In this document: in pieces, positions 1-7,635 of the stretch
Layout: the number at the start of each line of letters is the position of its first letter
Numbering within the stretch: the first letter of the stretch is position 1
Assembly: GCF_021277265.1 (NCBI RefSeq)
Contig: NZ_JAJSOH010000006.1
Location: 235,823-299,822 of the forward strand
Length of the DNA stretch: 64,000 nucleotides
Direction of reading: 5' to 3'
Source: Kineosporia rhizophila
GTDB taxonomy: Bacteria > Actinomycetota > Actinomycetes > Actinomycetales > Kineosporiaceae
Notes under the pieces: model-generated
What the model was told of the DNA's origin: nothing
What the model saw: the letters and a program-made list of their open reading frames with translations, nothing else
The model's database searches: none
Made by a program: the position numbers and the translations under genes

Positions 1-209
1 ATGGCCTCGGCGGCGGTGGTGTCGATGCTGACGATCCGCGCGTGCGCCACCGGCGAGCGCAGGATGGCCAGGTGCAGCATGCCCGGCAGTTGCACGTCGT
101 CGCAGTAGCGCCCGCGCCCGCGCACGAACCGCGGGTCCTCCTTGCGCAGCATCCGGCCGTGCCCGACCGGCTTCTGGTCGTTGTCGGTGCTTTCTTCGAG
201 GGTGGTCAC
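1..209 (-). CDS. Xanthine/CO dehydrogenase-type molybdopterin subunit, N-terminal part (cut by window edge)
   Basis: Only the first 69 codons are in the window; the rest lies beyond base 1. The GTG start at 209 overlaps the TGA of the 2Fe-2S subunit gene (GTGA), so the two are translationally coupled. The visible residues contain VGHGRMLRKEDPRFVRGRG and a following YCDDVQLPGMLH stretch, the usual N-terminus of the large subunit of the xanthine oxidase/CoxL family, which binds the Mo-molybdopterin cytosine dinucleotide cofactor. The active-site loop that would separate CO dehydrogenase from purine or aldehyde hydroxylases is not in the window, so the substrate cannot be named. Gene order (FAD, FeS, Mo) is that of coxMSL-type operons. 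Confidence 0.9.
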   Translation of the reverse strand, partial: MTTLEESTDNDQKPVGHGRMLRKEDPRFVRGRGRYCDDVQLPGMLHLAILRSPVAHARIVSIDTTAAEA

Positions 210-700
210 GCCGACGCCTCCTGCCCCGTGGCCTGCTCGGCAGCCTCGTGCGCGGCCGCCCACTGCACCGAGCGCACGATGGTGGCGTACCCGGTGCAGC
301 GGCAGATCTGCCCCGAGATGGCCTCCCGGATGTTGCTTTCCGAGGGATCCGGGTCGCGGTCGAGCAGGGCCCGGGCGGTCATCATCATCCCTGGGGTGCA
401 GAAGCCGCACTGCAGGCCGTGGCAGGCCATGAAGCCCTTCTGTACCGGGTCGAGCTCACCGTCGCGCTCCAGGCCCTCCACCGTGCGCACCTCGTGGCCA
501 CCGGCCATGGCGGCCAGCACGGTGCACGACTTCACCGGCTCCTCGTCCAGCCAGACCACGCAGGTACCGCAGTTGCTGGTGTCGCAGCCCCAGTGGGTGC
601 CGGTCAGCCCGAGGTGGTCGCGCAGGAAGTGCACCAGCAGCAGCCGGCCCTCGACCTCCCGGGTGACTTCCTCACCGTTGACGGTCATCGAAACCTTCAT
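206..700 (-). CDS. 2Fe-2S subunit of a xanthine/CO dehydrogenase-type hydroxylase
   Basis: 164-residue small subunit that passes electrons between the Mo centre and FAD in a heterotrimeric molybdenum hydroxylase. It has both expected clusters: an N-terminal plant-ferredoxin-like motif (CDTSNCGTC with a later C in KSCTV) and a C-terminal helical domain with CGFCTPGM and CRCTGY. The start chosen is the ATG at 700, MKVSMTVNGEEVTREVE, since family members begin with the same beta strand; an in-frame upstream extension would overlap the FAD subunit gene. Only 4 bases separate it from the upstream stop at 705, and its own stop overlaps the Mo subunit start. Length is normal for the family (about 155-170). 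Confidence 0.95.
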   Translation of the reverse strand: MKVSMTVNGEEVTREVEGRLLLVHFLRDHLGLTGTHWGCDTSNCGTCVVWLDEEPVKSCTVLAAMAGGHEVRTVEGLERDGELDPVQKGFMACHGLQCGFCTPGMMMTARALLDRDPDPSESNIREAISGQICRCTGYATIVRSVQWAAAHEAAEQATGQEASA

Positions 701-704
701 CGGA

Positions 705-1589
705 TCAGCGCCCTTCGGTGTCGCCGGAGATACGGGAGACAGCGCGGCGCAGGGTGCGCCGGGTGAGTTCCTTCGCCAGATGACGTTTGTAGCTCTCGGA
801 ACCGCGGGTGTCGGTGGCCGGGCTGCAGCTGCGGGCCGCGATCTCACCGGCCTCCTCGAACACCGCCTCCGAAGGCTCCCGCCCGCGCAGTGCGGCTGAG
901 ATCTCCGGCAGACCGGCGGTGTTCGGGCCCACCGCGGCCAGGCCCACCCGGGCGTCCGCGATCACCCCGTTCTCCAGCCAGACCGCCGCGCCCGCCGACA
1001 CCACGGCCCAGTCACCGGCCCGGCGCTCCACCTTCTGGTAGGCGCTGGAACCACCCGGCCGCACCGGCAGGCGCACCTCGACCAGCATCTCCGAGTCGCC
1101 GACGGCGGTCTCGTAGGGGCCGCGGTGGAAGTCCTCCATCGACACCACCCGCTCGCCGTCCTGGCCGCGGATCACGCAGCTGGCGTCGAGCGTGGTGCAC
1201 ACCGCCGAGAGGTCCTCGGAGGGGTCGGCCTGGCACAGGGAGCCGCCCAGGGTGCCCCGGTTGCGCACGATCGGGTCGGCGATCACCCGCTCGGCGTCCG
1301 CGAAGATCGGGAAAGTCTCGGCCAGGGCGCTGGATTCGAGCAGCTCGCGATGCCGGGTGAGGGCGCCGATCCGGATCTGCCCGGGCTCGACGGTGATGTG
1401 GCCGAGCTCGTCGTGCAGGTCGTTGATGTCGATCAGGTAGTCGAAGTTCGCCAGGCGCAGCTTCATCATCGGCAGCAGGCTGTGCCCGCCGGCCACCAGG
1501 CGCGCCCCCTCGCCCAGCCGGTCGAGCAGGCCGATGGCGTGCTCCACGCTGGTGGCGCGCTCGTACTCGAACTGCCCGGGAACCTGCAT
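705..1589 (-). CDS. FAD-binding subunit of a xanthine/CO dehydrogenase-type hydroxylase
   Basis: 294-residue medium subunit. The FAD_binding_5 domain is clear: the pyrophosphate loop LVAGGHSLLPMMKLRLAN near residues 32-50 and the second loop TLGGSLCQADPSED near residues 115-130, followed by the CO_deh_flav_C domain. The ATG at 1589 (MQVPGQFEYERATSV) gives the family N-terminus; a longer reading to 1649 would run through a strong hairpin and adds unrelated sequence. It is the first gene of the operon and feeds electrons from the 2Fe-2S subunit to an external acceptor. A GAAGGGG stretch lies before the start. Substrate unknown. Confidence 0.95.
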   Translation of the reverse strand: MQVPGQFEYERATSVEHAIGLLDRLGEGARLVAGGHSLLPMMKLRLANFDYLIDINDLHDELGHITVEPGQIRIGALTRHRELLESSALAETFPIFADAERVIADPIVRNRGTLGGSLCQADPSEDLSAVCTTLDASCVIRGQDGERVVSMEDFHRGPYETAVGDSEMLVEVRLPVRPGGSSAYQKVERRAGDWAVVSAGAAVWLENGVIADARVGLAAVGPNTAGLPEISAALRGREPSEAVFEEAGEIAARSCSPATDTRGSESYKRHLAKELTRRTLRRAVSRISGDTEGR

Positions 1590-1607
1590 GCGTGTGACCC
1601 CTTCGTC

Positions 1608-1633
1608 GACCGGCCCCCTCATTGGGGCCGGTC
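1608..1633 (-). promoter_or_regulatory. Perfect 10-bp hairpin in the leader of the molybdenum hydroxylase operon
   Basis: GACCGGCCCC (1608-1617) pairs perfectly with GGGGCCGGTC (1624-1633) around a 6-base loop, 18 bases upstream of the FAD-subunit start at 1589. Read on the minus strand there is a TTGACA at about 1643-1648 that could be a -35 element, but no convincing -10 follows. The hairpin could be an RNA leader structure or a DNA dyad; the sequence alone does not tell. Confidence 0.45.
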
Positions 1634-1661
1634 CCGCCGGGGCTGTCAACGGTGACTTAAG

Positions 1662-1675
1662 CGATTACTTAATCG
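1662..1675. promoter_or_regulatory. AT-rich palindrome upstream of molybdenum hydroxylase operon (possible operator)
   Basis: CGATTA-CT-TAATCG is a perfect 6-2-6 inverted repeat lying in an AT-rich patch that stands out from the GC-rich surroundings; a second CTTAA element occurs 10 bases away. It sits about 75 bases upstream of the operon start and just after the stop of the convergently placed orphan gene at 1696-2214. The form is typical of GntR-family sites, but no regulator gene is next to it, so the assignment is an inference. Confidence 0.4.
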
Positions 1676-1695
1676 GCTTCCGCGCCCGGCATGGG

Positions 1696-2214
1696 TCAGG
1701 GCGCGATGACCTGCTTGTGGATGTAGATCCCGCGGGCGGCCAGCCATTCCGGGGTGGCGCTGCGGACCTGGCTGTCGGACATCTGCGGGAAGGGGTGCAC
1801 CCAGTCCTTGTGCATCCGCAGCCGCCGGGTCCAGGCCGGGGCCTCCTGCCGGGCCTGCTCGTACTCGTGGGCGATGAGCACCCCGAGCAGGATGTGCCAG
1901 CGGGTGAAGTAGCCACCCGGACCGCTCGGGCCACCCGGGACGTCCTTACCCGTGCGCCGCGTCTTGACGGCGTGCTCGGCGCGGCGGGGCGCCCGCCGGC
2001 CCGGGTCCCGCGCCCACTCGGTGGGTGCCGGGCCGGGCACCAGGGCGCCGCCGTCGGCCTGCTGCAGGGCGCGGCGCAGGTGGTCGCGGCACTGCACGGC
2101 CAGCTTGAAGGCCCAGCCCTCGTCGCCGGGCTCCTCGTCGAGAGCGGCGGTCATGGCGGACCAGGTGGGCTCGGGGGTGGCGAACACAGTCACACCCGAA
2201 TGATGAGCGACCAC
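1696..2214 (-). CDS. Hypothetical protein, 172 aa
   Basis: I do not recognise this protein. It is soluble, without signal peptide or membrane segment. The middle (about residues 60-95) is rich in Pro, Gly and Arg and probably disordered. The C-terminal half has aromatic- and His-containing helices (YFTRWHILLGVLIAHEYEQA and a later RRLRMHKDWVHPFPQMSDSQV), which read as a genuine folded domain. Codon use has the strong third-position GC expected of a real gene. It stands alone: the molybdenum hydroxylase operon lies downstream on the same strand after a separate promoter region, and the region upstream is non-coding. Confidence 0.7.
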   Translation of the reverse strand: MVAHHSGVTVFATPEPTWSAMTAALDEEPGDEGWAFKLAVQCRDHLRRALQQADGGALVPGPAPTEWARDPGRRAPRRAEHAVKTRRTGKDVPGGPSGPGGYFTRWHILLGVLIAHEYEQARQEAPAWTRRLRMHKDWVHPFPQMSDSQVRSATPEWLAARGIYIHKQVIAP

Positions 2215-2381
2215 ACTCCGTAGCGGCTAGGTCACCCGGGCGAGACCAGGCTCACCCTCAGGTCGCCTCGGCCCGAGACCGGTAAATGCCTGGCCCCGAC
2301 CTGCACCGACGTGCCAGCCTGTTCGCGCAGCCCGGTCCGTGCCGGTGCTGAGTGACCCGATCGGCCGACGGCCGGAAGGAG

Positions 2382-2452
2382 GTGATCGAGGTGGACATGC
2401 TCGTCCTGGGTAACCCCCTGCCGGTTGGCCCGTCCGGGTGTACCTCGATCAC
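2382..2452 (+). promoter_or_regulatory. Leader stem: extended Shine-Dalgarno inside an 11-bp inverted repeat
   Basis: GTGATCGAGGT (2382-2392) is perfectly complementary to ACCTCGATCAC (2442-2452). The left arm is part of AAGGAGGTGATC (2376-2387), a 12-base match to the 3' end of 16S rRNA, and contains the GTG at 2391 that would start the small ORF. If the stem forms in RNA it would hide part of the ribosome-binding site and the start codon. Together with the terminator at 2519-2554 this looks like a leader or attenuator element ahead of the HNH gene. Confidence 0.4.
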
Positions 2453-2498
2453 GCTCTGGAGCCGCGCCGAGGCCCGGCCCGGGAACGGCCTGCCCTGA
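2391..2498 (+). CDS. Candidate small ORF (35 aa) in the HNH leader
   Basis: Short frame from GTG 2391 (or ATG 2397) to TGA 2496-2498, encoding MLVLGNPLPVGPSGC then TSITLWSRAEARPGNGLP. It is supported by one of the strongest possible ribosome-binding sites (AAGGAGGTGATC, 2376-2387, spacing to GTG of a few bases) and by a terminator just after it. The peptide has no motif I know. It may be a leader peptide or an independent small protein; the 380-base stretch 2215-2594 contains nothing else that I can call. Confidence 0.45.
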   Translation: MDMLVLGNPLPVGPSGCTSITLWSRAEARPGNGLP

Positions 2499-2518
2499 CC
2501 CGCTGACATCAGCCCTCA

Positions 2519-2554
2519 GGCGCCGCTCCCACCATTCCGGGGACGGCGCCTTTT
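2519..2554 (+). terminator. Intrinsic terminator between small ORF and HNH gene
   Basis: GGCGCCG (2519-2525) and CGGCGCC (2544-2550) form a perfect 7-bp stem followed at once by TTTT (2551-2554) on the plus strand. It lies 20 bases after the small ORF stop and 40 bases before the HNH start, so it would either end the small transcript or act as an attenuator for the HNH gene. Confidence 0.65.
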
Positions 2555-2594
2555 CGATTCCCAGTACGCGAAGACCCTTGTGAGGAGGTGTCTG

Positions 2595-3038
2595 GTGACC
2601 ACAGTTCTGGTGCTGAACGCTTCCTGCGAGCGTCTGCATTACGTCTCCCTGCCGCACGCCGTGCGGATGCTGGTCCGGCAGGTGGCGGTGGTGGAGGAAG
2701 TGGCGGCCGGGCGGCCGATGGGCCCCTGGCCCCGTCCGAAGGTGGTGCGGCTGCTCAGGTACGTGGCCATGCGCTGGCGTCACCGGGCCCGGCCGCCCTG
2801 GTCCCGCCGGGCCCTGCTGACCCGCGACGGCCACACCTGCGCCTACTGCGGCGCCCGGGCCAGCACCGTCGACCACGTGCTGCCGCGATCCCGGGGCGGC
2901 GCGGACAGCTGGCTGAACACGGTGGCCGCGTGCGGGCGGTGCAACCACCGCAAGCGCGACCGCACGCCGGCCGAGGCCGGGATGCCCTTGCTGGCCAAGC
3001 CGTTCGAGCCGTCGTGGGAGCAGATTCTCACCCACTGA
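2595..3038 (+). CDS. HNH endonuclease
   Basis: 147-residue protein of the small actinobacterial HNH family. The C-terminal half holds the beta-beta-alpha-metal fold: CAYCGARASTVDHVLPRSRG followed by a second zinc pair in AACGRCNHRKRD, with the DH (general base His) and the N and H of the family motif in place. The N-terminal segment (VTTVLVLNASCERLHYVSL) is the conserved start of this family. GTG 2595 is chosen because GAGGAGG (2582-2588) sits 6 bases upstream. Such proteins are nicking or double-strand endonucleases of unknown cellular role. The upstream leader with small ORF and terminator is the only unusual thing about it. Confidence 0.9.
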   Translation: MTTVLVLNASCERLHYVSLPHAVRMLVRQVAVVEEVAAGRPMGPWPRPKVVRLLRYVAMRWRHRARPPWSRRALLTRDGHTCAYCGARASTVDHVLPRSRGGADSWLNTVAACGRCNHRKRDRTPAEAGMPLLAKPFEPSWEQILTH

Positions 3039-3085
3039 GAAAGCAGGGTGAATCAGCGGACGGACCTCGGTCTAGGGTCGCCAAC

Positions 3086-3838
3086 ATGGAGTGGTGGCAA
3101 TGTGGCCTGGTTCTGCTGGCCGGACTGGTGGCCGGGGCGATCAACGCAGCCGTGGGCTCCGGCACCCTGATCACCTTTCCGGTGTTGCTGGCCCTGGGGT
3201 TTCGTCCGGTCACGGCCAACATCTCGAACAGCATCGGCCTGGTGCCGGCCAGTCTCGCCGGTACCTGGGTCTACCGCCGGGAGCTGGCCGGTCGCCGCGC
3301 GATCCTGGCTCGCCTGCTCCCGGCCTCGGTGGCCGGCGGGATCGTAGGGGCCGTGCTGCTGCTCGTCCTGCCGGCGAAGGCGTTCGAGGCGGTGGTACCC
3401 GTACTGATCGTCGCTGCTCTGGTGCTGATCGTGCTGCAGCCCCGGCTGAGCCGCCGCGCCGCCGCCGCGAAGAGTCGTGCGCAGTTGGGGGCTCTGGTCA
3501 TCGCCGTGTTCCTCACCGCGATCTACGGCGGCTACTTCGGTGCGGCTCAGGGGGTTCTGCTGATGGGCCTGCTGGGTTGGCTGCTGACCAGCGACCTGCA
3601 GTATGCGAACGGCGTCAAGAACGTGCTGGCGACCTGTACCGGGACGATCGCGGCCCTGGTCTTCGTGATCACGGCGGCCGGCGAGGTGGACTGGCTGGTG
3701 GCCGGGCTGATCGCGTCCGGCAGTGCGGCGGGTGGTGTGGTGGGTGGGCATCTGGCCCGTCGTCTGCCCCCTGCCGGGTTGCGCGCGTTCATCGTCGTGG
3801 TCGGCCTGGTGGCGATCGCGCGGCTGCTGCTCGGGTAG
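3086..3838 (+). CDS. TauE/SafE (TSUP) family membrane permease
   Basis: 250-residue polytopic membrane protein with about eight predicted hydrophobic segments. The two repeated halves are visible: GAINAAVGSGTLITFPVLLA near residues 17-36 and GGYFGAAQGVLLMGLLGW near residues 152-169, each with the family's small-residue-rich loop. TSUP proteins move sulfite, sulfonates or other small organic anions out of or into the cell; the neighbours give no hint of the substrate here. The ATG at 3086 starts the first hydrophobic segment. A related permease is found at 47299-48054, and the two are paralogs in the same family. Confidence 0.9.
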   Translation: MEWWQCGLVLLAGLVAGAINAAVGSGTLITFPVLLALGFRPVTANISNSIGLVPASLAGTWVYRRELAGRRAILARLLPASVAGGIVGAVLLLVLPAKAFEAVVPVLIVAALVLIVLQPRLSRRAAAAKSRAQLGALVIAVFLTAIYGGYFGAAQGVLLMGLLGWLLTSDLQYANGVKNVLATCTGTIAALVFVITAAGEVDWLVAGLIASGSAAGGVVGGHLARRLPPAGLRAFIVVVGLVAIARLLLG

Positions 3839-3906
3839 ACACGAGTCAAAAGATCCGGCCGGCCGTAACTGTCGGTCCCGGGTCCGATCCCGCCTAGACT
3901 GAAGCA

Positions 3907-5697
3907 ATGTCTGGGCAAGCGCTTTCCGGAGACCGTGACCACCTCACCGACCCGGCGCAGATCATCGACGCCGGCCACCCCGTCCGTTCGCTGATCCGCC
4001 TGCTCGCCCGCCGCCCCGGGCGGATGGCCCTGGCGATCGGGGCCTTCGTGCTCAAGGAGATCCCGATGTGGATGCTCCCGGTGATCACCGCGGCGATCAT
4101 CGACACGGTGGCCGAGGGCGGCCGGACCAGCACCGTGCTCGGCTGGCTCGGCCTGGCCGTGCTGCTGCTGGCCCAGAACTACCCCAACCACCTCGTCTAC
4201 ACCCGCAACTTCATGATGGTCGTCCGCGACACCGGCGCCGAGCTGCGCAACGTGCTGGCCGGCCGGCTGCAGACCCTCTCGATCGGCTTCCACGCCCGCT
4301 CCACCTCCGCGGTGGTGCAGAACAAACTGGTGCGCGACGTCGAGAACATCGAGCTGATGCTGCAGCAGGTCACCCACCCGCTGCTGTCGGCCACGATGGT
4401 GGTGATCGGCGCGATGGCCATGACCGCGGTGCTGGTGCCCCAGTTCCTGCCGGTCTACCTGCTCACCGTGCCGCTCGCCCTGCTGATCCGCTACACCGTG
4501 GCCAAACGCTCGCGCACCCGCAACGAGCGCTTCCGGCTGGAGATGGAGGGCCTGGCCGCCCGGGTGGGCGAGATGGCCTCGCTGATCCCGGTCACCCGGG
4601 CCCACGGCCTGGAGCAGACCGCGGTGGACCGGGTGGCCGGTGGCGTGGAGAAGGTGCGGCGCGAGGCGCTGAAGCTGGACATGCTGAACGGGCACACGGC
4701 CTCGATGTCGTGGGTGAGCATGCAGTTCCTGGGCGTGCTGTGCCTGGCCCTGGCCGCGGTGTTCTCCCTCACCGGGGCCCTGCCGATCGGCCCGGGCGAC
4801 GTGGTGCTGCTGTCCACCTACTTCACCCTGCTCACCCAGGGCCTGATCCAGCTCCTCGGCCTGCTGCCGGTGGCGGCCCGCGGGGTGGAGTCGGTGCGCT
4901 CGGTGGCCGAGGTGCTGGCCGAGCCCGACCTGGAGCACAACGAGGGCAAGCGGCCGGTCGGGGCGGTGACCGGCGCCCTGAGCCTGCAGCGGGTCCGGCA
5001 CCGGCACCCCGACGCCCAGGTGGACAGCCTGCACGACGTCGACCTGGAGATCCGGCCGGGCGAGACGGTGGCTTTCGTCGGCCCCTCGGGCGCCGGCAAG
5101 TCCACGGTCCTCAACCTGGTGCTCGGCTTCGTCCGGCCCACCCAGGGCCGCATCCTTCTCGACGGCCAGGACATGCAGGAACTGGACCTGCGCACGGTGC
5201 GCCGCTTCGTCTCGGTGGTGCCGCAGGAACCGATGCTGTTCGAGGGCAGCATCCGCGACAACGTCGCCTACGGACTCGACGACGCGAGTGACGAGCGGAT
5301 CCGCCAGGCCCTGCAGCAGGCCCAGGCCCTGGACATCATCGCCAGTCAGCCCGACGGCTGGGACACCGTGGTGGGCGAGCGCGGCGCCCGGCTCTCCGGC
5401 GGCCAGCGACAGCGCATCGCGATCGCCCGCGCACTGATCCGCCGGCCCCGGATCCTGCTGCTGGACGAGGCCACCAGTGCTCTCGATCCGGAGTCGGAGG
5501 TGCAGGTCAAGCAGGCGCTGTCCGAGCTGATGGGCGGCTGCACCACGCTGGTGGTGGCGCACCGGCTCTCCACCATCCGCCAGGCCGACCGGATCGTGGT
5601 GCTGGAGGGCGGCCGGATCACCGAGATCGGCGGGCACGACGAGCTGCTGGCCCGGGGCGGGCGCTACGCGGCGCTGCACCGGGCCCAGGCCGGGTGA
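3907..5697 (+). CDS. ABC transporter, fused permease and ATPase (exporter type)
   Basis: 596-residue half-transporter: a six-helix ABC_membrane domain (about residues 40-320) and a nucleotide-binding domain (about 355-590). Walker A GPSGAGKS is near residue 392, the signature LSGGQRQRIAIARAL near 495, Walker B ILLLDEATSALD near 516 and the H-loop in VVAHRLSTIRQADRI. Such proteins work as homo- or heterodimers exporting lipids, peptides or drugs. No second half-transporter lies next to it, so a homodimer is most likely. The gene stands alone between the TSUP gene and the LCP gene. Substrate unknown. Confidence 0.93.
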   Translation: MSGQALSGDRDHLTDPAQIIDAGHPVRSLIRLLARRPGRMALAIGAFVLKEIPMWMLPVITAAIIDTVAEGGRTSTVLGWLGLAVLLLAQNYPNHLVYTRNFMMVVRDTGAELRNVLAGRLQTLSIGFHARSTSAVVQNKLVRDVENIELMLQQVTHPLLSATMVVIGAMAMTAVLVPQFLPVYLLTVPLALLIRYTVAKRSRTRNERFRLEMEGLAARVGEMASLIPVTRAHGLEQTAVDRVAGGVEKVRREALKLDMLNGHTASMSWVSMQFLGVLCLALAAVFSLTGALPIGPGDVVLLSTYFTLLTQGLIQLLGLLPVAARGVESVRSVAEVLAEPDLEHNEGKRPVGAVTGALSLQRVRHRHPDAQVDSLHDVDLEIRPGETVAFVGPSGAGKSTVLNLVLGFVRPTQGRILLDGQDMQELDLRTVRRFVSVVPQEPMLFEGSIRDNVAYGLDDASDERIRQALQQAQALDIIASQPDGWDTVVGERGARLSGGQRQRIAIARALIRRPRILLLDEATSALDPESEVQVKQALSELMGGCTTLVVAHRLSTIRQADRIVVLEGGRITEIGGHDELLARGGRYAALHRAQAG

Positions 5698-5764
5698 CCA
5701 CCCGGACACCCTTCAGGTCCGGTTCAGGTAGCTTCGCCCAGCATGCCTGCGTGCTCCTCGCTCC

Positions 5765-7381
5765 GTGCTGCCCGAAAACTCTGTGCTGCCCGAAAACCCT
5801 GAGCCGTCCGAGAACCGCATCGTGACCCCCCATCGGGACGCTCCGGTACGGCACGCCCGAGGTCGGGTCCGGCTCACTCCCTGGGGCAAGATCGCCCTGG
5901 GAACCGTGGGTGTTCTGGCGGCCGGCACCCTGGGCGGCGGCACGTACGTGTACCAGCGGCTGAACGGCAACATCGAGTCGGCCGCCCTGTTCACCGGCAC
6001 CACCGGCGACGCGGGCGTGCAGAAGGCCGACGACCAGGGCCGGTTCCCGATCAACGTGCTGGTGATCGGCACCGACTCGCGCTCGTCGGAGGCCAACTGC
6101 AAGCTGGGCGGGGCCTGTGACGACACCGCGTCGAACGCCGACGTGCAGATCCTGGTGCACCTTTCGGCCGACCGCACCAACATCACGGCGATGAGCGTGC
6201 CGCGCGACACGCTGACCCAGATGCCCGGGTGCAAGGACCCGGAGTCGGGCAACAGCGTGGGCGAACGCTACGCCCAGATCAACGGCAGCCTGGCGTACGG
6301 CCCGGGCTGCTCGGTGGCGGCGGTGCACCAGCTCACCGGGATCACCATCGACCACTTCGTGCTGGTCGACTTCGCCGGGGTGATCGCGATGTCGGACGCC
6401 ACCGGCGGGGTGGAGGTGTGCGTGGACAACAACGTCTACGACACCTATTCGCACCTGAAGCTGTCGAAGGGCAAGCACACCCTCAAGGGGGAGGCGGCGC
6501 TTCAGTTCGTGCGTACCCGGCACGGTTTCGGCGACGGCAGCGACCTGGGCCGAACCTACGGCCAGCACGCTTTCCTTTCCGCGGCGATCCGGGCGCTGAA
6601 AGACAATGGCACGCTGCTGAACCCGACCAAGCTCTTCGGTGTGGCCGACGCCGCCACCAAGGCGCTCACCGTGGACAGCGGCCTGAACAGCATCCCCAAG
6701 CTGATCGACCTGGCCGGCGAGCTGAACAAGGTGGACACCGACCGGATCACCTTCGCCACCATGCAGACCACGGCCGCGCCCACCGACCCGAACCGGGTGG
6801 TGCCGGCCGAGGCCGCCGAGAAGCTGTTCTCCACCATCGTCGAGGACCGCTCGCTCTCGAAGGACAAGAACACGGTCAGCGCGGCCACCACCACCGCCAC
6901 GGCAACGGCCGCGGCCGACGTGAGCCGCGACTTCGCGGTGCAGGTGCAGAACCGGGGCGGGCAGGAGGGCCGGGCCGGGGAACTGACCGACGTGCTGAGC
7001 GAGCAGGGCTACGCCGCCGAAACCGACCCCTCCTCGGGCGATCTGGAGAAGCGCACGGCCATCCACTACCGCAAGCCCCAGCTGGAGCAGGCCCAGCAGC
7101 TGGCCGCCGACCTGAAGATGCCCTCGTCGCTGCTGACTCTCGACAAGAGCGCCGACGACGTCACGCTCGTACTGGGGGAGGACTGGACCAGTGGCGACAC
7201 CTACCCGAAGTCCACGAAGAAGGATCGCGAAGAGGCCCTGGCCGACTCCAACGCCCGCAGCGCCAAAAAGTCTCAGTGCGTGCCGGTGAGCGAGGCGAAC
7301 ACGGTCACCTACAACGGTGTCTCGATGTCGCCGCCCGAGGCCTACGCCCTGGCCAAGGACAAGAAGGACTCCGCGCCCTAG
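5765..7381 (+). CDS. LCP (LytR-CpsA-Psr) family cell-wall glycopolymer ligase
   Basis: 538 residues: short cytoplasmic N-terminus, one membrane anchor (about residues 40-62, GKIALGTVGVLAAGTLGGGTY), extracellular LCP domain (about 90-250) and a C-terminal LytR_C domain (about 385-475). The LCP core contains NVLVIGTDSR, the Arg-rich site SVPRDTLTQMPG and the RTRHGFGDGSDLGRT loop, which bind the polyprenyl-phosphate donor. The family transfers arabinogalactan, teichoic acid or capsule chains from the lipid carrier to peptidoglycan. The start is uncertain: ATG 5765 or the GTG at 5822; the segment between contains two copies of GTGCTGCCCGAAAA and encodes a Pro/Glu-rich tail. Confidence 0.92.
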   Translation: MLPENSVLPENPEPSENRIVTPHRDAPVRHARGRVRLTPWGKIALGTVGVLAAGTLGGGTYVYQRLNGNIESAALFTGTTGDAGVQKADDQGRFPINVLVIGTDSRSSEANCKLGGACDDTASNADVQILVHLSADRTNITAMSVPRDTLTQMPGCKDPESGNSVGERYAQINGSLAYGPGCSVAAVHQLTGITIDHFVLVDFAGVIAMSDATGGVEVCVDNNVYDTYSHLKLSKGKHTLKGEAALQFVRTRHGFGDGSDLGRTYGQHAFLSAAIRALKDNGTLLNPTKLFGVADAATKALTVDSGLNSIPKLIDLAGELNKVDTDRITFATMQTTAAPTDPNRVVPAEAAEKLFSTIVEDRSLSKDKNTVSAATTTATATAAADVSRDFAVQVQNRGGQEGRAGELTDVLSEQGYAAETDPSSGDLEKRTAIHYRKPQLEQAQQLAADLKMPSSLLTLDKSADDVTLVLGEDWTSGDTYPKSTKKDREEALADSNARSAKKSQCVPVSEANTVTYNGVSMSPPEAYALAKDKKDSAP

Positions 7382-7442
7382 TCGGTACCCAGTGGGACAA
7401 GTGTGGTGGCGAGGTTCCCGGCCTCGCGCCACGATGGGCCAC

Positions 7443-7619
7443 ATGGCTGATCCAGTACCCGCAGGAAGCGATGTCACGTCCGGCACCTACAAGTGCACCG
7501 AGTGCGGCTACGAGCTGAAGGTCGGCTCCACCAAGCACCTTCCGCCGTGCCCGGAGTGCTCCAACGGCTCCTGGGAGACCCTGTCCGGAGGCGACTCCGC
7601 CAAGGACCCGTATCCCTGA
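7443..7619 (+). CDS. Small zinc-ribbon protein
   Basis: 58 residues (61 if the ATG at 7434 is used). It has one zinc ribbon: CTECGYELKVGSTKHLPPC with PEC after it, that is CxxC-x15-CxxC. The ends are short and hydrophilic. Proteins of this type are widespread in actinobacteria and annotated only as zinc-ribbon-containing; a structural or nucleic-acid-binding role is likely but not shown. It is monocistronic, between the LCP gene and the convergent histidine kinase gene. Confidence 0.8.
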   Translation: MADPVPAGSDVTSGTYKCTECGYELKVGSTKHLPPCPECSNGSWETLSGGDSAKDPYP

Positions 7620-7635
7620 CCGGCCGAAACACGGG

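Noticed and set aside
1..1589. Functional link between the molybdenum hydroxylase at the left end and the ureide operon at the right end
   Set aside because: They are almost 50 kb apart with unrelated genes between and opposite enzyme types; no shared regulatory motif was seen.
2376..2387. Fragment of a 16S rRNA gene
   Set aside because: AAGGAGGTGATC is a Shine-Dalgarno complement to the rRNA tail, not the rRNA itself, and no other rRNA sequence is near.
2376..2594. HEARO-type (HNH endonuclease-associated) structured RNA
   Set aside because: HEARO elements precede a much larger endonuclease of the IsrB group and are longer and more structured; this HNH protein is a 147-residue different family.
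3547..5709. A 720-codon open frame on the minus strand opposite the ABC exporter
   Set aside because: It lies wholly over the clear plus-strand ABC gene and the end of the permease gene; its His/Gln/Asp-rich product is the usual antisense shadow of high-GC DNA.
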